Source: CAWJNF01 sp963844235 (GTDB taxonomy: Bacteria > Actinomycetota > Thermoleophilia > Gaiellales > Gaiellaceae). Taken from it: DNA of 64,000 nucleotides. Below are positions 8,417 to 17,430 of this stretch, one piece after another. The notes under the pieces were generated by a model, which had not been told where the DNA came from, did not search any database, and saw nothing but the letters and a program-made list of their open reading frames with translations. Each line of letters opens with the position of its first letter. Within the stretch, counting starts at the first letter, position 1. Made by a program: the position numbers and the translations under genes. The stretch covers positions 1,116,001 through 1,180,000 of the forward strand of contig CAWJNF010000004.1 in the NCBI GenBank assembly GCA_963844235.1. Direction: 5' to 3'.

Positions 8417-9607
8417 TCAGTCCGGAAGCAGCGGCACCGACGGGCGCTGGTCTCGGCCGAGCAGCACGGCGCGCGTCACGGCACGCGACCCGAATCGGTC
8501 ACGCACCTGGTCGAGGGCGACGTCCAGGGCGGCGCCACTGTGACGGTCGAGCGGCAGGACGAGCTGGGCCCCGTTCCCGTTCTCGAGGTTGGCCACCGCA
8601 ATGCCAACGAGCGTCAGCCTCTTGCGCTCGACGATCGGCATAGCCGCCGCCAACAGCCACCGAGCCGTCGCGAGAATCGTCTGGCTGTGTGCAGTTGCGC
8701 CGGGCAGCGTGTGCGACCGGGTCGCACGTGAGAAGTCGCCGAAGCGCAACCGGAGCACAACGGTGCGCCCGATCCGACCGGCGACCCGCATCCGGCGCGT
8801 GACGCGGTCGACCAGCCCGACCACGATGGCATCGATCTCCTCGCGCGATCGGGCCGAACGGCCGAGTGCGCGCTGGGACCCGATCGAGCCCCGCCGGCGC
8901 CCGACGCGCACCGGCCGGAAGTCGCGGTTGTGCGCGAGGGCGTGCAGGTGCCGCCCCACCGCGCGACCGAGCGTCGACGTCAGCGTGGTCTCCGCGACCC
9001 CCGCGACGTCCCCGACGGTTGCGATCCCCAGCGCGCGGAGCTTCCTGGCGGTCACCTCGCCGACGCCCCAGAGCCGCTCGACGGGCAGCGGATGCAGGAA
9101 GGCAAGCTCATCCTCCGGCGGCACGACCAGGAGGCCGTCGGGCTTGGCCAGGCCGCTGGCCACCTTGGCGAGGAACTTCGTCCTTGCAACGCCGACCGTG
9201 ATCGGCAGGCCGACGCGCTCGCGCACATCGCGGCGCAGTCGCACGGCGATCTCGACCGGGGTGCCCGAGATCCGCTCCAGCCCGCGCACGTCGAGGAACG
9301 CCTCGTCGATCGACAACCCTTCGACCAGCGGCGTCGTGTCTTCGAACACCCGGTACACCGCCTTGCTCGCCTCGGAGTAGGCCGACATGCGCGGCTGGAC
9401 GACGACCGCCTGCGGGCACAGCCGGCGGGCCTGGACTCCACCCATCGCCGTGCGGACGCCGTACGCCTTGGCTTCGTAGCTCGCTGCCAGCACGACGCCC
9501 CCACCGACGATCACCGGCCTGCCACGCAGACGCGGGTCGTCTCGCTGCTCGACCGAGGCGTAGAACGCGTCCAGGTCGGCGTGCAGGATCCTTGCCTCGC
9601 CGATCAA
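8417..9607 (-). CDS. dinB: DNA polymerase IV (Y-family translesion polymerase)
   Basis: A 396-residue DinB-type polymerase for error-prone bypass synthesis. Visible are the catalytic motif ILHADLDAFYASVEQRDDP (Asp, Asp), YEAKAYGVRTAMG, the palm motif EGLSIDEAFLDVRG with catalytic Asp-Glu, two helix-hairpin-helix segments (WGVGEVTARKLRALGI), and the little-finger domain. The start that fits the family is TTG at 9607, directly abutting a perfect LexA box at 9608-9621. No beta-clamp motif is clear; the C-terminus ends PSVPLLPD. Expression is almost certainly DNA-damage inducible. Confidence 0.95.
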   Translation of the reverse strand: MIGEARILHADLDAFYASVEQRDDPRLRGRPVIVGGGVVLAASYEAKAYGVRTAMGGVQARRLCPQAVVVQPRMSAYSEASKAVYRVFEDTTPLVEGLSIDEAFLDVRGLERISGTPVEIAVRLRRDVRERVGLPITVGVARTKFLAKVASGLAKPDGLLVVPPEDELAFLHPLPVERLWGVGEVTARKLRALGIATVGDVAGVAETTLTSTLGRAVGRHLHALAHNRDFRPVRVGRRRGSIGSQRALGRSARSREEIDAIVVGLVDRVTRRMRVAGRIGRTVVLRLRFGDFSRATRSHTLPGATAHSQTILATARWLLAAAMPIVERKRLTLVGIAVANLENGNGAQLVLPLDRHSGAALDVALDQVRDRFGSRAVTRAVLLGRDQRPSVPLLPD

Positions 9608-9621
9608 CGAACATATGTTCG
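9608..9621 (-). promoter_or_regulatory. SOS (LexA) box of dinB
   Basis: CGAACATATGTTCG is a perfect 14-bp palindrome matching the Gram-positive/actinobacterial LexA consensus CGAAC-N4-GTTCG. It touches the TTG start codon of dinB, so LexA bound here would cover the start site and the -10 region. A -10-like ACATAT or CATATG lies inside the box, which fits a leaderless transcript. Confidence 0.85.
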
Positions 9622-9716
9622 CATACAGGCGGGGTGTTCTGCGCCTCGTCGGATCAGCTCCGTTCGCCTAGGAGCGCCGAGACGTCGACGGGCGTACCGC
9701 CGGGCCCTGCGGATCG

Positions 9717-11528
9717 TCAGTGATCGAGACCCGGCTCTCTGAAAGTCGGTCCCGGCGGACGGCTCTCAGGACCCTCGGCTTCCATGCCTGCGTCCTCCCA
9801 GTCGACCCACTCGACGCCTGTTACGTCGAGGTACGCGTGGACGGCGGAGCCGATCGTCGGGAAGAAGCGATTGCGCCCGAACCGCTCGCCGAGGCCGTAG
9901 TGCTCGAGGCGCTCGCGGACGGGGTCTTTCATCTCCGCGAACACGAGCTCTATACCCGCCGAGCGGAGCTCGTCGTCGAGGTCCTCGAGGATCTCGGCCG
10001 CGGTCGGATCGACGTCCGTCATCGGCTCGGCGGCCAACACGACCCAGCGCACGGCGGAGCCGGCCGCTGCAATGCGCTGGAGGAGGCGCTGCCGGAAGAC
10101 GTTCGCGTTCGCGAAGAAGAGGGGCGCGTCGAAGCGGTAGAGGAGCAGCCCCGGGATGAGGCGCGCCTCAGGGTATCGCGTGAGGTCGTGGTAGCCCTTG
10201 ACCCCGTCCGCCCGGCCGAGCACAGCCTCGTGGGGCCACCACGCACGCCGCAGGAACTCGAGAACGGCGAGGACGATGGCGATGCCGATGCCCCAGAGGA
10301 CTCCGGCGAGGAGAACCCCCGCGAAGCTCGCGGCGAAGACGACGAGCTCTGCCTTCCGCATCTCGTAGAGGCGCCTCACGCCGACGATGTCGATCAAGCC
10401 GATCACGGCCGAGATGACGACCGCCGCGAGCGCCGCCTCCGGCAGGCTCGCGAACAGCCCGGTCGCGAAGAGCAGGACGAGGGCGAGGCAGCCAGCCCCG
10501 ACGAGGCCGGTGAGCTGGGTCTTCGCGCCCGCCGCCTCGGCGACCGGGGTGCGAGACGAGCTGCTCGAGAGCGGGAAGCCCTGGAACAGGCCGGTCGCCG
10601 CGTTGGCGGCACCGAGCGCGATCAGCTCCTGGCTCTGGTCGACGTTCTGGCCGAGGCGGCTCGCATAGCTTCGCGAGAGGACGCTCGTATCGGCGAAAGC
10701 GACGAAAGCGATCCCGACGGCCCCGATGAGCAGCTTGGGAAGGTCGCCGGCCGGGACGGAGGGGAAGTCGAGCCCCGGCAGCCCTTTGGGAAGACTCCCT
10801 ACGACCTCGACGCCGCGCTCCTCGAGGTCGGCGAGCGCCGTGACGAGCATCGCTCCCGCCATGGCGACGAAGACGCCGGGGACGACCGGGGCGAACCGCT
10901 TCAGGAGCATGATCACGGCGAGGCACACGACTCCCACGGCCAACGCAGTACCGTTCGTCTCGTCGAGGTGGCGGAAGAACGCGGGCACCGCGTCGCGGAA
11001 CGTGTCGCCGCCGCCCGAGAAGCCGAATAGCTTCGGCAGCTGGGTCATGATCACCGTGATCGCGATGCCCGCGAGGTAGCCGAGCCGGATGGGCTTCGAC
11101 AGGAGGTCGGTGACGAAGCCGAGCTTGGCGAGTCCGCCGGCCACGAACACCGCGCCGACGAGCACCGCGAGCATCCCGGCCAGCGCAATCCGCTCGTCTG
11201 GGGACGCTGCGAGCGGGATGATGGTCGCAGCGACGAGGGGCGACACCGCAGAGTCCGGCCCGAGGACGAGGATCCGTGAAGGCCCGAAGATCGCGTAGAC
11301 GACGAGCGGCACGATCGTCGCGTAGAGGCCGGTGACCGCGGGCAGCCCTGCGAGCTCCGCATACGCCATCCCCGCGGGCACGAGCATCGCCGTGAGCACG
11401 ATCCCCGCCACGAGGTCGCCGCGGAGCCAGGCGAGGCGGTACGAGCGCGCCAGCTCGAGGCCGGGCAGCCAGGCGCGCGCCCCTGAACGGTCAGCGTTCA
11501 CGGCGATCGAGGCTACATGCCTCGGCAC
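9717..11528 (-). CDS. SulP family inorganic anion transporter with STAS domain
   Basis: A 603-residue SulP/SLC26-type carrier for sulfate, bicarbonate or a related anion. The membrane domain (roughly residues 30-430) shows DLVAGIVLTAMLVPAGMAYA and YAIFGPSRILVLGPDSAVSPL, the SulP signature region. The cytoplasmic STAS domain (from about residue 455) shows the YRFDAPLFFANANVFR strand and a VDPTAAEILEDL helix. Start is GTG at 11528; an alternative GTG at 11501 is equally reasonable. No carbonic anhydrase or sulfur assimilation gene is adjacent, so the anion is undetermined. Confidence 0.92.
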   Translation of the reverse strand: MPRHVASIAVNADRSGARAWLPGLELARSYRLAWLRGDLVAGIVLTAMLVPAGMAYAELAGLPAVTGLYATIVPLVVYAIFGPSRILVLGPDSAVSPLVAATIIPLAASPDERIALAGMLAVLVGAVFVAGGLAKLGFVTDLLSKPIRLGYLAGIAITVIMTQLPKLFGFSGGGDTFRDAVPAFFRHLDETNGTALAVGVVCLAVIMLLKRFAPVVPGVFVAMAGAMLVTALADLEERGVEVVGSLPKGLPGLDFPSVPAGDLPKLLIGAVGIAFVAFADTSVLSRSYASRLGQNVDQSQELIALGAANAATGLFQGFPLSSSSSRTPVAEAAGAKTQLTGLVGAGCLALVLLFATGLFASLPEAALAAVVISAVIGLIDIVGVRRLYEMRKAELVVFAASFAGVLLAGVLWGIGIAIVLAVLEFLRRAWWPHEAVLGRADGVKGYHDLTRYPEARLIPGLLLYRFDAPLFFANANVFRQRLLQRIAAAGSAVRWVVLAAEPMTDVDPTAAEILEDLDDELRSAGIELVFAEMKDPVRERLEHYGLGERFGRNRFFPTIGSAVHAYLDVTGVEWVDWEDAGMEAEGPESRPPGPTFREPGLDH

Positions 11529-11738
11529 CCACCCGTCTACGCACCCGCGAGCAGTACCAACCCGCTCGGGGCCAGGCTTCTGGCATGGATCATGAACGCG
11601 CGCCTCAGCCCACCGCTTCGAGCTGCCGGCGCGCCTCCAGGTTGGCCTCGTGCCCCTCCGCGCATGCGGCGCGCTCCGCGAGCGGGGAGCGCGCCGATCG
11701 TCTCAGGTGTCTGGCGGCTTGGAAGGAGCCTGTCGCCC

Positions 11739-11978
11739 CTACTCAGAGACGGCGTCGCCGACGTCGGCGAGCGATCGCATCATCTGGCTGAGCGCGAACG
11801 GCCAACTGGCCAGGAAGAGCGCGAGCGGGGCGCCGAGGAAGATCACGCCGAGCGTTGCCCAGACGCCGTCGACCTCGAAGGCCCACACGATCGTTCCGAT
11901 GGCGACCAGGACGACGGCGATGACGCCGATCACCGAGATGGCGGCGGCCCATACGCGAAGAGTCCCGTACCGAGTCAT
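11739..11978 (-). CDS. Small two-span membrane protein
   Basis: A 79-residue protein with two hydrophobic helices (about residues 8-33 and 40-62) and a short polar C-terminus. It has one of the best ribosome sites in the window, AAAGGAGGAACAG directly before ATG at 11978, so it is very likely translated. No known domain is recognised. It lies upstream of the SulP gene on the same strand, 210 bp away, so co-transcription is possible but not evident. Confidence 0.65.
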   Translation of the reverse strand: MTRYGTLRVWAAAISVIGVIAVVLVAIGTIVWAFEVDGVWATLGVIFLGAPLALFLASWPFALSQMMRSLADVGDAVSE

Positions 11979-12266
11979 CTGTTCCTCCTTTCCGCTCGTT
12001 CGGTTCCACGTGCCCTGGCCGATACCTTCAGCGCCCGAACTGCGTTTAGCCGGAGCGAGGCGTGAACGGATGCAACACCGCGGCGCCGGGCTGGACGATT
12101 GCGAAGTGCGAGCACCGGCGTGATCCCGACGCCGGGCTGCGCGAGTACGCGGCCAGCTGGGAACCCCGGCCCCCGACCCGAGCCTCGCGCCAAAGGCGAG
12201 ATGGAGAGTCGCGGCCGTAAGGAACTCGGTAGACCCGTCGACGAACGCGTAGCAACCCTCCTCGCC

Positions 12267-12869
12267 TTAAGTTGCCGCAGCCGGATGTTTCGCCTCACGG
12301 GCGGGCAGCCAACGCAAGGCTGCGAACGAGAGGATCGCGAAACCGACACCGGCGATGATGAGCGCAATCGCGACGAGGATGCCGAACATCGAGACCGACT
12401 CGGCGAAGAAGCCCATGTAGAGGGCTGTTGCGAGGGCGGTCTCCGTGACCCAGATATCGCGAGCCTGGTTCGAGACCGGCTGGCCGTCCTGCTTGGCTGC
12501 CTCCGCCGGGTCGTTCGTCTCCTCGCCGCCTTCGGTCAGGTAGCGCCCCATCTCCGCGTAGACCCTGCCGCCGGTCGCCTCGAGCGCGTGCACGCGCATG
12601 TAGTCGGCGAAGCACTTCGCTTCCTTCCCGGTGTCGACGAGCTCACCCGCGACGCTGCAGGTCGGGAGATCGGACACGTCGATGCCTGCGGCCTCCGCAC
12701 CCTCCTGAATCCCCTCCGGCGTCATGTCCGGCGTTCCTTCGATCTGCTCGCGGGCGAGATTGTCCTGCACCTCGCTTCGGCCAACGATGCTCACCACGAG
12801 TGAGGCGATGCCGAACCCGACCAGGATCACCGCCGCTGCGTAGCCACCGAACTCCAACACCTTTCTCAC
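12267..12869 (-). CDS. Actinobacterial two-helix membrane protein (often misnamed LigA)
   Basis: A 200-residue protein starting at GTG 12869 with GAGGAGG just upstream. It has an N-terminal membrane helix (VLEFGGYAAAVILVGFGIA), an external domain with LPTCSVAGELVDTG, CFADYMRVHALEATGG and ARDIWVTETALATAL, and a C-terminal membrane helix. This order matches a conserved actinobacterial family that databases often call 'aromatic ring-opening dioxygenase LigA'; no dioxygenase fold is visible, so that name should be ignored. The two cysteines in the external loop could form a disulfide. Function unknown. Confidence 0.75.
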   Translation of the reverse strand: MRKVLEFGGYAAAVILVGFGIASLVVSIVGRSEVQDNLAREQIEGTPDMTPEGIQEGAEAAGIDVSDLPTCSVAGELVDTGKEAKCFADYMRVHALEATGGRVYAEMGRYLTEGGEETNDPAEAAKQDGQPVSNQARDIWVTETALATALYMGFFAESVSMFGILVAIALIIAGVGFAILSFAALRWLPAREAKHPAAAT

Positions 12870-13296
12870 TGCGGCCTCCTCGTTTGGGGTTGTCGCGACC
12901 AGGCGTGTGCGGGACGGCCGGCCTGACCTTCGCCAGCCCCGGCCTCCCCGCCGGTCCTTCCGCAAGCGGTCCCGCGACCGGTCACGGCCGCCCGGCTCGC
13001 TGACGCAATCGAAGGAAAGCGATCAGGGGCGCAGAGGAAAGGCAGTCGCTGCACTGTTACAACTCGGCGTCCGCTCAGCGCGTTCGAGGTCCCGTCTGAC
13101 TCGAGACCTTACCGTCCATGCTCCCGCCCCTCGGCCGCCACATAATCGGAGGCGGGCCGGACGGACTCGAGCCGGCTGGGCACGTCGTGCGCCGCCACCC
13201 GGCGCCGAGCAGACGCCCGACCTCCCGATCTCGGGCCGGTCGTGGAACTGCGGTCAGGGAGTGCCATCCCGCCGACGCAACCGATCGCCTCCGCCT
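12870..13296. other. Intergenic stretch without a supported gene
   Basis: About 430 bp between the LigA-like membrane protein and a possible small membrane protein. Open frames here are short and Arg/Pro/Ser-rich on every strand, without ribosome sites or recognisable motifs. I see no tRNA-like cloverleaf and no strong terminator. Confidence 0.5.
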
Positions 13297-13425
13297 TCAC
13301 CGGAAGCTCTCGCGCCGGGGGCTACGGCGGGCTTCGCCGCGGACCAGCCGCCAGAGAAGCACGACGACCGCCACGACGGCGACTGCTGTCGCGGCAACGT
13401 ACACGATGACGGCCACGTCCCTCAC
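13297..13425 (-). CDS. Possible single-span small membrane protein, 42 residues
   Basis: Reading on the minus strand from GTG at 13425 (alternatives: GTG 13416, TTG 13437) to TGA at 13297-13299 gives a hydrophobic helix VIVYVAATAVAVVAVVVLLW followed by a basic tail ending RRESFR. The helix-then-positive-tail layout is that of a real single-span inner-membrane protein. Against it: no strong ribosome site, and valine/alanine runs arise easily in GC-rich DNA. Function unknown. Confidence 0.35.
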   Translation of the reverse strand: MRDVAVIVYVAATAVAVVAVVVLLWRLVRGEARRSPRRESFR

Positions 13426-13544
13426 GTCCGTTCGCAAGACGCTCGTGCCGGCGTCCGTGGCGCCAGCGGCTAGTGAGCCGCTGAGGGAGCTTCTGTAACG
13501 CCCGCTGTGATGCCTCTATGGGCCACTCGAGAACCGTGATTACA

Positions 13545-14450
13545 TCAGGCCTCGGCTTCGAGCAGTCGGCGAGCGTCGAGATTGTCTTTGTGTTCTTGCT
13601 CGGACACCTGCGGCCACCTGAGGTCGAGCGATTGGATGGTGTCGACGAGGATCCTGGCGATGAGGGCCTGTGTAAGCGGCTTGTGGTCGGCGGGGATGAC
13701 GTACCAGGGTGCCCACGGTGTCGAGGTGGCTGCGAGCGCGGCTTCGAAGGCGGCCATGTAGTCGTCCCAGCGGGCGCGCTCGGTGACGTCGTCGGCGTTG
13801 AACTTCCACTCTTTGTGGGGCCGGTCGAGGCGGGCAAGGAAGCGCCGTTTCTGCTCCTCCTTGGAGACGTTGAGGAAGAACTTGACGATCTTCGTGCCGT
13901 TGCGGTCGAGGTGGCGCTCGAGGGCGTTGATGTCCTCGTAGCGCTGCGCCCAGAACTGCTCGCCGACCGCTCCGGATGGCAGCCTCTGGCTCTCGAGCCA
14001 CTCCGGGTGGACGCGCAGCGCGACGACCTCTTCGTAGTGCGAGCGATTGAAGATGCCGATGCGTCCGCGCTCGGGGAGCGCTTTGGAGATCCGCCAGAGG
14101 AAGTCGTGGTCGAGCTCCTCGGAGGAGGGCTTTCCGAACGCGACGACGTGGACGCCCTGGGGGTTGACGCCGGTCATCACGTGCGCGATCGCGCTGTCCT
14201 TGCCGGCTGCGTCCATCGCCTGGAAGACGACGAGCAGGGCGTAGCTGTCGCTTGCCCAGAGCAGCTCCTGGGCCTCCGAGAGCTCCTCCACGCCCTGCGC
14301 CAGCACGGCCTTGGCCTCGGCCTTGAGCTCCTCCTGCGACAGCCCCTCGTAGTCGGGGCCGCCGGTCCAGCCGGGATCCCGCTCGGCCAGGACGAGGGGA
14401 GCACCGGGCTCGACGACGAGCTGCTTGAGTATCCGTTCCCTGACGCTCAT
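13545..14450 (-). CDS. ppk2: Polyphosphate kinase 2 family protein
   Basis: A 301-residue PPK2-type polyphosphate:nucleotide phosphotransferase. It shows Walker A FQAMDAAGKDS (about residues 75-85), the GVNPQGVHVVAFGKPS region, the Walker B/lid region IFNRSHYEEVVALRVHPEW, and RFLARLDRPHKEWKF. Single-domain length is normal for class I/III-like members that transfer phosphate from polyphosphate to ADP or AMP, or the reverse. It starts 7 bp after the stop of the P-type ATPase gene, so the two almost certainly share a transcript. Confidence 0.93.
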   Translation of the reverse strand: MSVRERILKQLVVEPGAPLVLAERDPGWTGGPDYEGLSQEELKAEAKAVLAQGVEELSEAQELLWASDSYALLVVFQAMDAAGKDSAIAHVMTGVNPQGVHVVAFGKPSSEELDHDFLWRISKALPERGRIGIFNRSHYEEVVALRVHPEWLESQRLPSGAVGEQFWAQRYEDINALERHLDRNGTKIVKFFLNVSKEEQKRRFLARLDRPHKEWKFNADDVTERARWDDYMAAFEAALAATSTPWAPWYVIPADHKPLTQALIARILVDTIQSLDLRWPQVSEQEHKDNLDARRLLEAEA

Positions 14451-14457
14451 GTCACTC

Positions 14458-17223
14458 CTAGATGGTTGCGGGAGCCGGGACCGGCTGGTCGTGCCCGACG
14501 TGCCGGTCGACGAGCTTGATGAGCTCGATGGCGGCGACGTAGATGATCGGGCCGAGCAGGCAGACTCCCCACTGCGAGCTCGTCAGCGAGACGGTGTCGA
14601 AGATCCGCTGCAGGAATCCGATCTCCGTGACGAGAAGGGTGAACACCAGCGCCGCTCCGACCAGGTACACGAACCGCCTGTTGGCGATCGTGTAGCGGCT
14701 GAAGATCGTTCCCGTCGGCTCGCGAGCCTCCAAGGCGGCCACGATGTGCATCAGGGAGAGCGTCGTCAGCCCCATTGTCGTGGCGACCACGAGGTCGAAG
14801 CGGTCCTCCCCCCAGGCGACGGCCCCGAGAGCCAGGGCTGCCATCACCACGCTGGCGATCGCGAGCCGGACCGTAAGCCCCCGAGAGACGACCGGCGCGC
14901 TCGCGTCCCGGGGTCGCCGACGCATGAGGCCCGGCGCGGGCGCGTCGAAGCCCAGCCCGATCGCCAAAACGACGTCTACGGCGAAGTTGACCCAGATAAT
15001 CTGCAGCGGCGTGAGCGGAGCGCCTGCCGCCACGTTGAACGCCCCGGCACCGACGAAGAGGAGTATGAACCCGCCCAGCATCACGAGCTGGACGCGTACG
15101 TACTTCATCAGGTTGTCGTAGATCCCGCGGCCGCCCTCGACCGCCGCGACGATAGTGGCGAAGTTGTCGTCGGTGAGGATCATGTCGGCCGCTTCCTTCG
15201 TGACCTCGGTACCGGTGATACCCATCGCGACGCCGATGTCCGACTGCTTCAGAGCGGGGGCGTCGTTGACACCGTCGCCCGTCATGGCGACGACGTTGCC
15301 CTTCTGCCTCAGGTGCTCGACCAGGCGCACCTTGTCCTGCGGCGCCACGCGCGCGACCACGCCGATGCCGTCGACCTGCTCGTCGAGCTCGGCATCGCTC
15401 AGGGCCGCGAACTCGGTGCCCGGTAAAGCACGCCCCTCGATCCCGAGCTGAGCCGCGATCGCGGACGCGGTGGTCGCGTGGTCGCCGGTGATCATGCGGA
15501 CGCGGATACCCGCCTCCTTGCAACGCGCGATCGCCTCCCCGGCCTCCTTGCGCGGCGGATCGACGATCCCGACCAGCGCCAGCAACGTCAGCCCCTGCAC
15601 CTCCTCGAGCAGATCGGCGTCCGGGCGGAACGCGGCCGGGTCGATGTCGCGCGAGGCCACTGCCAGCACACGCAGCCCCTCACTGGCGAGACGGTCGTTC
15701 TCGGCCAGCACGCGATCGCGTCCGCTATCGGCCGGCACGGCGGAGCCGTCGGCTTCGCGTATGTGTGACGAACGCGCGAGCAGGACGTCCGGCGCGCCCT
15801 TGACGAAGCACCGCACGACCGGCCGGCCGTTCTCCATCTCGTGGAATGTGGCCATGAACTTGTAGTCCGAGTCGAACGGCACCTCACCCACGCGCGGATA
15901 CGCCCGCCTCGTCTCCTCGACGTCGACTCCGCCCTTCTCCGCCAGCACGACCAGCGCCGCCTCCGTGGGGTCGCCCACGATCTCGCCCTCTCGCACGACG
16001 GCGTCGTTGGCGAGCGCCATCGGCAACAGGAACGGGTCCAGGGGAGTGTCGGTCTCTCCCCCCACGCGCCGGATCGCGCCCTCGAACGAGTACCCCTCCC
16101 CCTCGATCGAAAAGCGGCGCCCGACGACGACCAGTTGGCGCGCCGTCATCTGGTTGAGCGTCAGCGTGCCCGTCTTGTCCGAACAGATCGCAGACGTCGA
16201 GCCCAGCGTCTCCACCGACCGCAGCCGCTTGATGATCGCACCCTTGGCCGCAAGCGCCTGCGTCCCCAACGACAGCATCGTCGTCACCACCGCCGGAAGC
16301 CCCGTCGGGATCGCCGCCACTGCCAAGCTGATCCCGATCAGGAACAGCTCGTCGAAGCCCTCCCCCCGCGCAAGCCCGATGATGATCACGAGCACCAGGG
16401 CGGCAGCCGCCAGGATCGTGATCACGAGCGTCAGCTGATCGAGCTGGCGCGTCAGCGGCGTCTTCTCCTCCTCGACCTGGCTCAGCATCCCCGAGATCTG
16501 ACCGACCTCGGTCGCCATGCCCGTCGCCGTGACCACCATCTCGCCTCTGCCTCGCGTCACCGTCGAGTTCATGTAGGCCATGTCGAGGCGGTCGCCGAGC
16601 GGCACCTCGTCGCCGGCCACCGGCTGGATGTCCTTCAGCACCGGCGTGCTCTCACCGGTGAGAGCAGCCTCCTCGATCTCCAGGGTCGCGGCGACGAGCA
16701 GACGCCCGTCGGCCGGGATCTTGTCGCCGGCCTCGAAGAAGACGACGTCGCCCGGCACGAGCTCCTCGGCCGGGACGTCCATCACCTGGCCCCCGCGGCG
16801 CACGTGAGCATGGATCAGCAGCATCTTCTGCAACGCGGCGACGCTCTCGGCCGCCTTGCCCTCCTGGTTCAGACCCAGCAGCGCGTTGAGCACGGTCAGG
16901 CCGATGATCACGACGCCTGTCGAGAACTCCTGCAGCGCGGCCATGCTGATGATCGCGGCGCCGAGAAGGACGAGCTGCATGAGGTCCCGGTACTGACGGA
17001 GAAACGCGCGCCAACCCGGCTCCTTCTCCGCCTCGTCGAGCTTGTTGGGCCCTACCTCCGCACGCCGCCGCTCGACCTCGGACACGTCGTGCCCGACCGG
17101 GGGATCAACTCGGAGCCGTTCGCACGCCTCCTCCGCCGTCAGGCCATGCCATGCGATCACGTCACGAGTCGAGATCGGACTCGCTTCCCCTCCACCGCTG
17201 GGGGTGTGCTCGATCGTGCTCAT
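14458..17223 (-). CDS. P-type cation-transporting ATPase (P2, Ca2+/PMR1-like)
   Basis: A 921-residue P2-type ATPase. An N-terminal cation-ATPase domain (WHGLTAEEACERLRV) is followed by actuator motif ALTGES, phosphorylation motif DKTGTLT (Asp349), the nucleotide-binding KGAPDVLL, hinge MITGDH and TGDGVNDAPALKQSDIG. In TM4 the ion-site motif reads IPTGLP, with Thr307 in place of the Glu of the Ca2+-ATPase PEGLP; WVNFAVD in TM6 keeps Asn and Asp. This variant occurs in actinobacterial homologues, and its ion is not settled. It is transcribed with ppk2, which could regenerate nucleotide from polyphosphate or tie it to cation-polyphosphate homeostasis. Confidence 0.93.
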   Translation of the reverse strand: MSTIEHTPSGGGEASPISTRDVIAWHGLTAEEACERLRVDPPVGHDVSEVERRRAEVGPNKLDEAEKEPGWRAFLRQYRDLMQLVLLGAAIISMAALQEFSTGVVIIGLTVLNALLGLNQEGKAAESVAALQKMLLIHAHVRRGGQVMDVPAEELVPGDVVFFEAGDKIPADGRLLVAATLEIEEAALTGESTPVLKDIQPVAGDEVPLGDRLDMAYMNSTVTRGRGEMVVTATGMATEVGQISGMLSQVEEEKTPLTRQLDQLTLVITILAAAALVLVIIIGLARGEGFDELFLIGISLAVAAIPTGLPAVVTTMLSLGTQALAAKGAIIKRLRSVETLGSTSAICSDKTGTLTLNQMTARQLVVVGRRFSIEGEGYSFEGAIRRVGGETDTPLDPFLLPMALANDAVVREGEIVGDPTEAALVVLAEKGGVDVEETRRAYPRVGEVPFDSDYKFMATFHEMENGRPVVRCFVKGAPDVLLARSSHIREADGSAVPADSGRDRVLAENDRLASEGLRVLAVASRDIDPAAFRPDADLLEEVQGLTLLALVGIVDPPRKEAGEAIARCKEAGIRVRMITGDHATTASAIAAQLGIEGRALPGTEFAALSDAELDEQVDGIGVVARVAPQDKVRLVEHLRQKGNVVAMTGDGVNDAPALKQSDIGVAMGITGTEVTKEAADMILTDDNFATIVAAVEGGRGIYDNLMKYVRVQLVMLGGFILLFVGAGAFNVAAGAPLTPLQIIWVNFAVDVVLAIGLGFDAPAPGLMRRRPRDASAPVVSRGLTVRLAIASVVMAALALGAVAWGEDRFDLVVATTMGLTTLSLMHIVAALEAREPTGTIFSRYTIANRRFVYLVGAALVFTLLVTEIGFLQRIFDTVSLTSSQWGVCLLGPIIYVAAIELIKLVDRHVGHDQPVPAPATI

Positions 17224-17430
17224 GGATCGACCTCCGGTTAGGTACGGGCGACTAGGCAGACTACAACGGCTCTTCTATAGATCGCCCTCCACGCTCTCGT
17301 CGAGCACGAGGTCAGAAACGAGCTCCGACGCGGCGGCGCCCCGAGCTCCCGAAGCGCCTCGGCCGCCCGGGCGGTCTCCGGCGAGCCTAGGCTAGGCGCC
17401 TCGCCCGCGACACCAAGGAGGTTCTTCCCA

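Noticed and set aside
12099..12803. 234-residue plus-strand frame
   Set aside because: Antisense to the LigA-like membrane protein, which has a good ribosome site and known family pattern; no motif in this frame.
12267..12869. 'Aromatic ring-opening dioxygenase LigA' name for the membrane protein
   Set aside because: No dioxygenase residues; two membrane helices and an external loop. The name is a propagated database error.
13322..13837. 171-residue minus-strand frame overlapping ppk2
   Set aside because: Pro/Ser/Arg low-complexity shadow in another frame of the conserved PPK2 gene.
14425..15426. 333-residue plus-strand frame opposite the P-type ATPase
   Set aside because: Charged repetitive composition without a fold; the ATPase on the other strand has all motifs.
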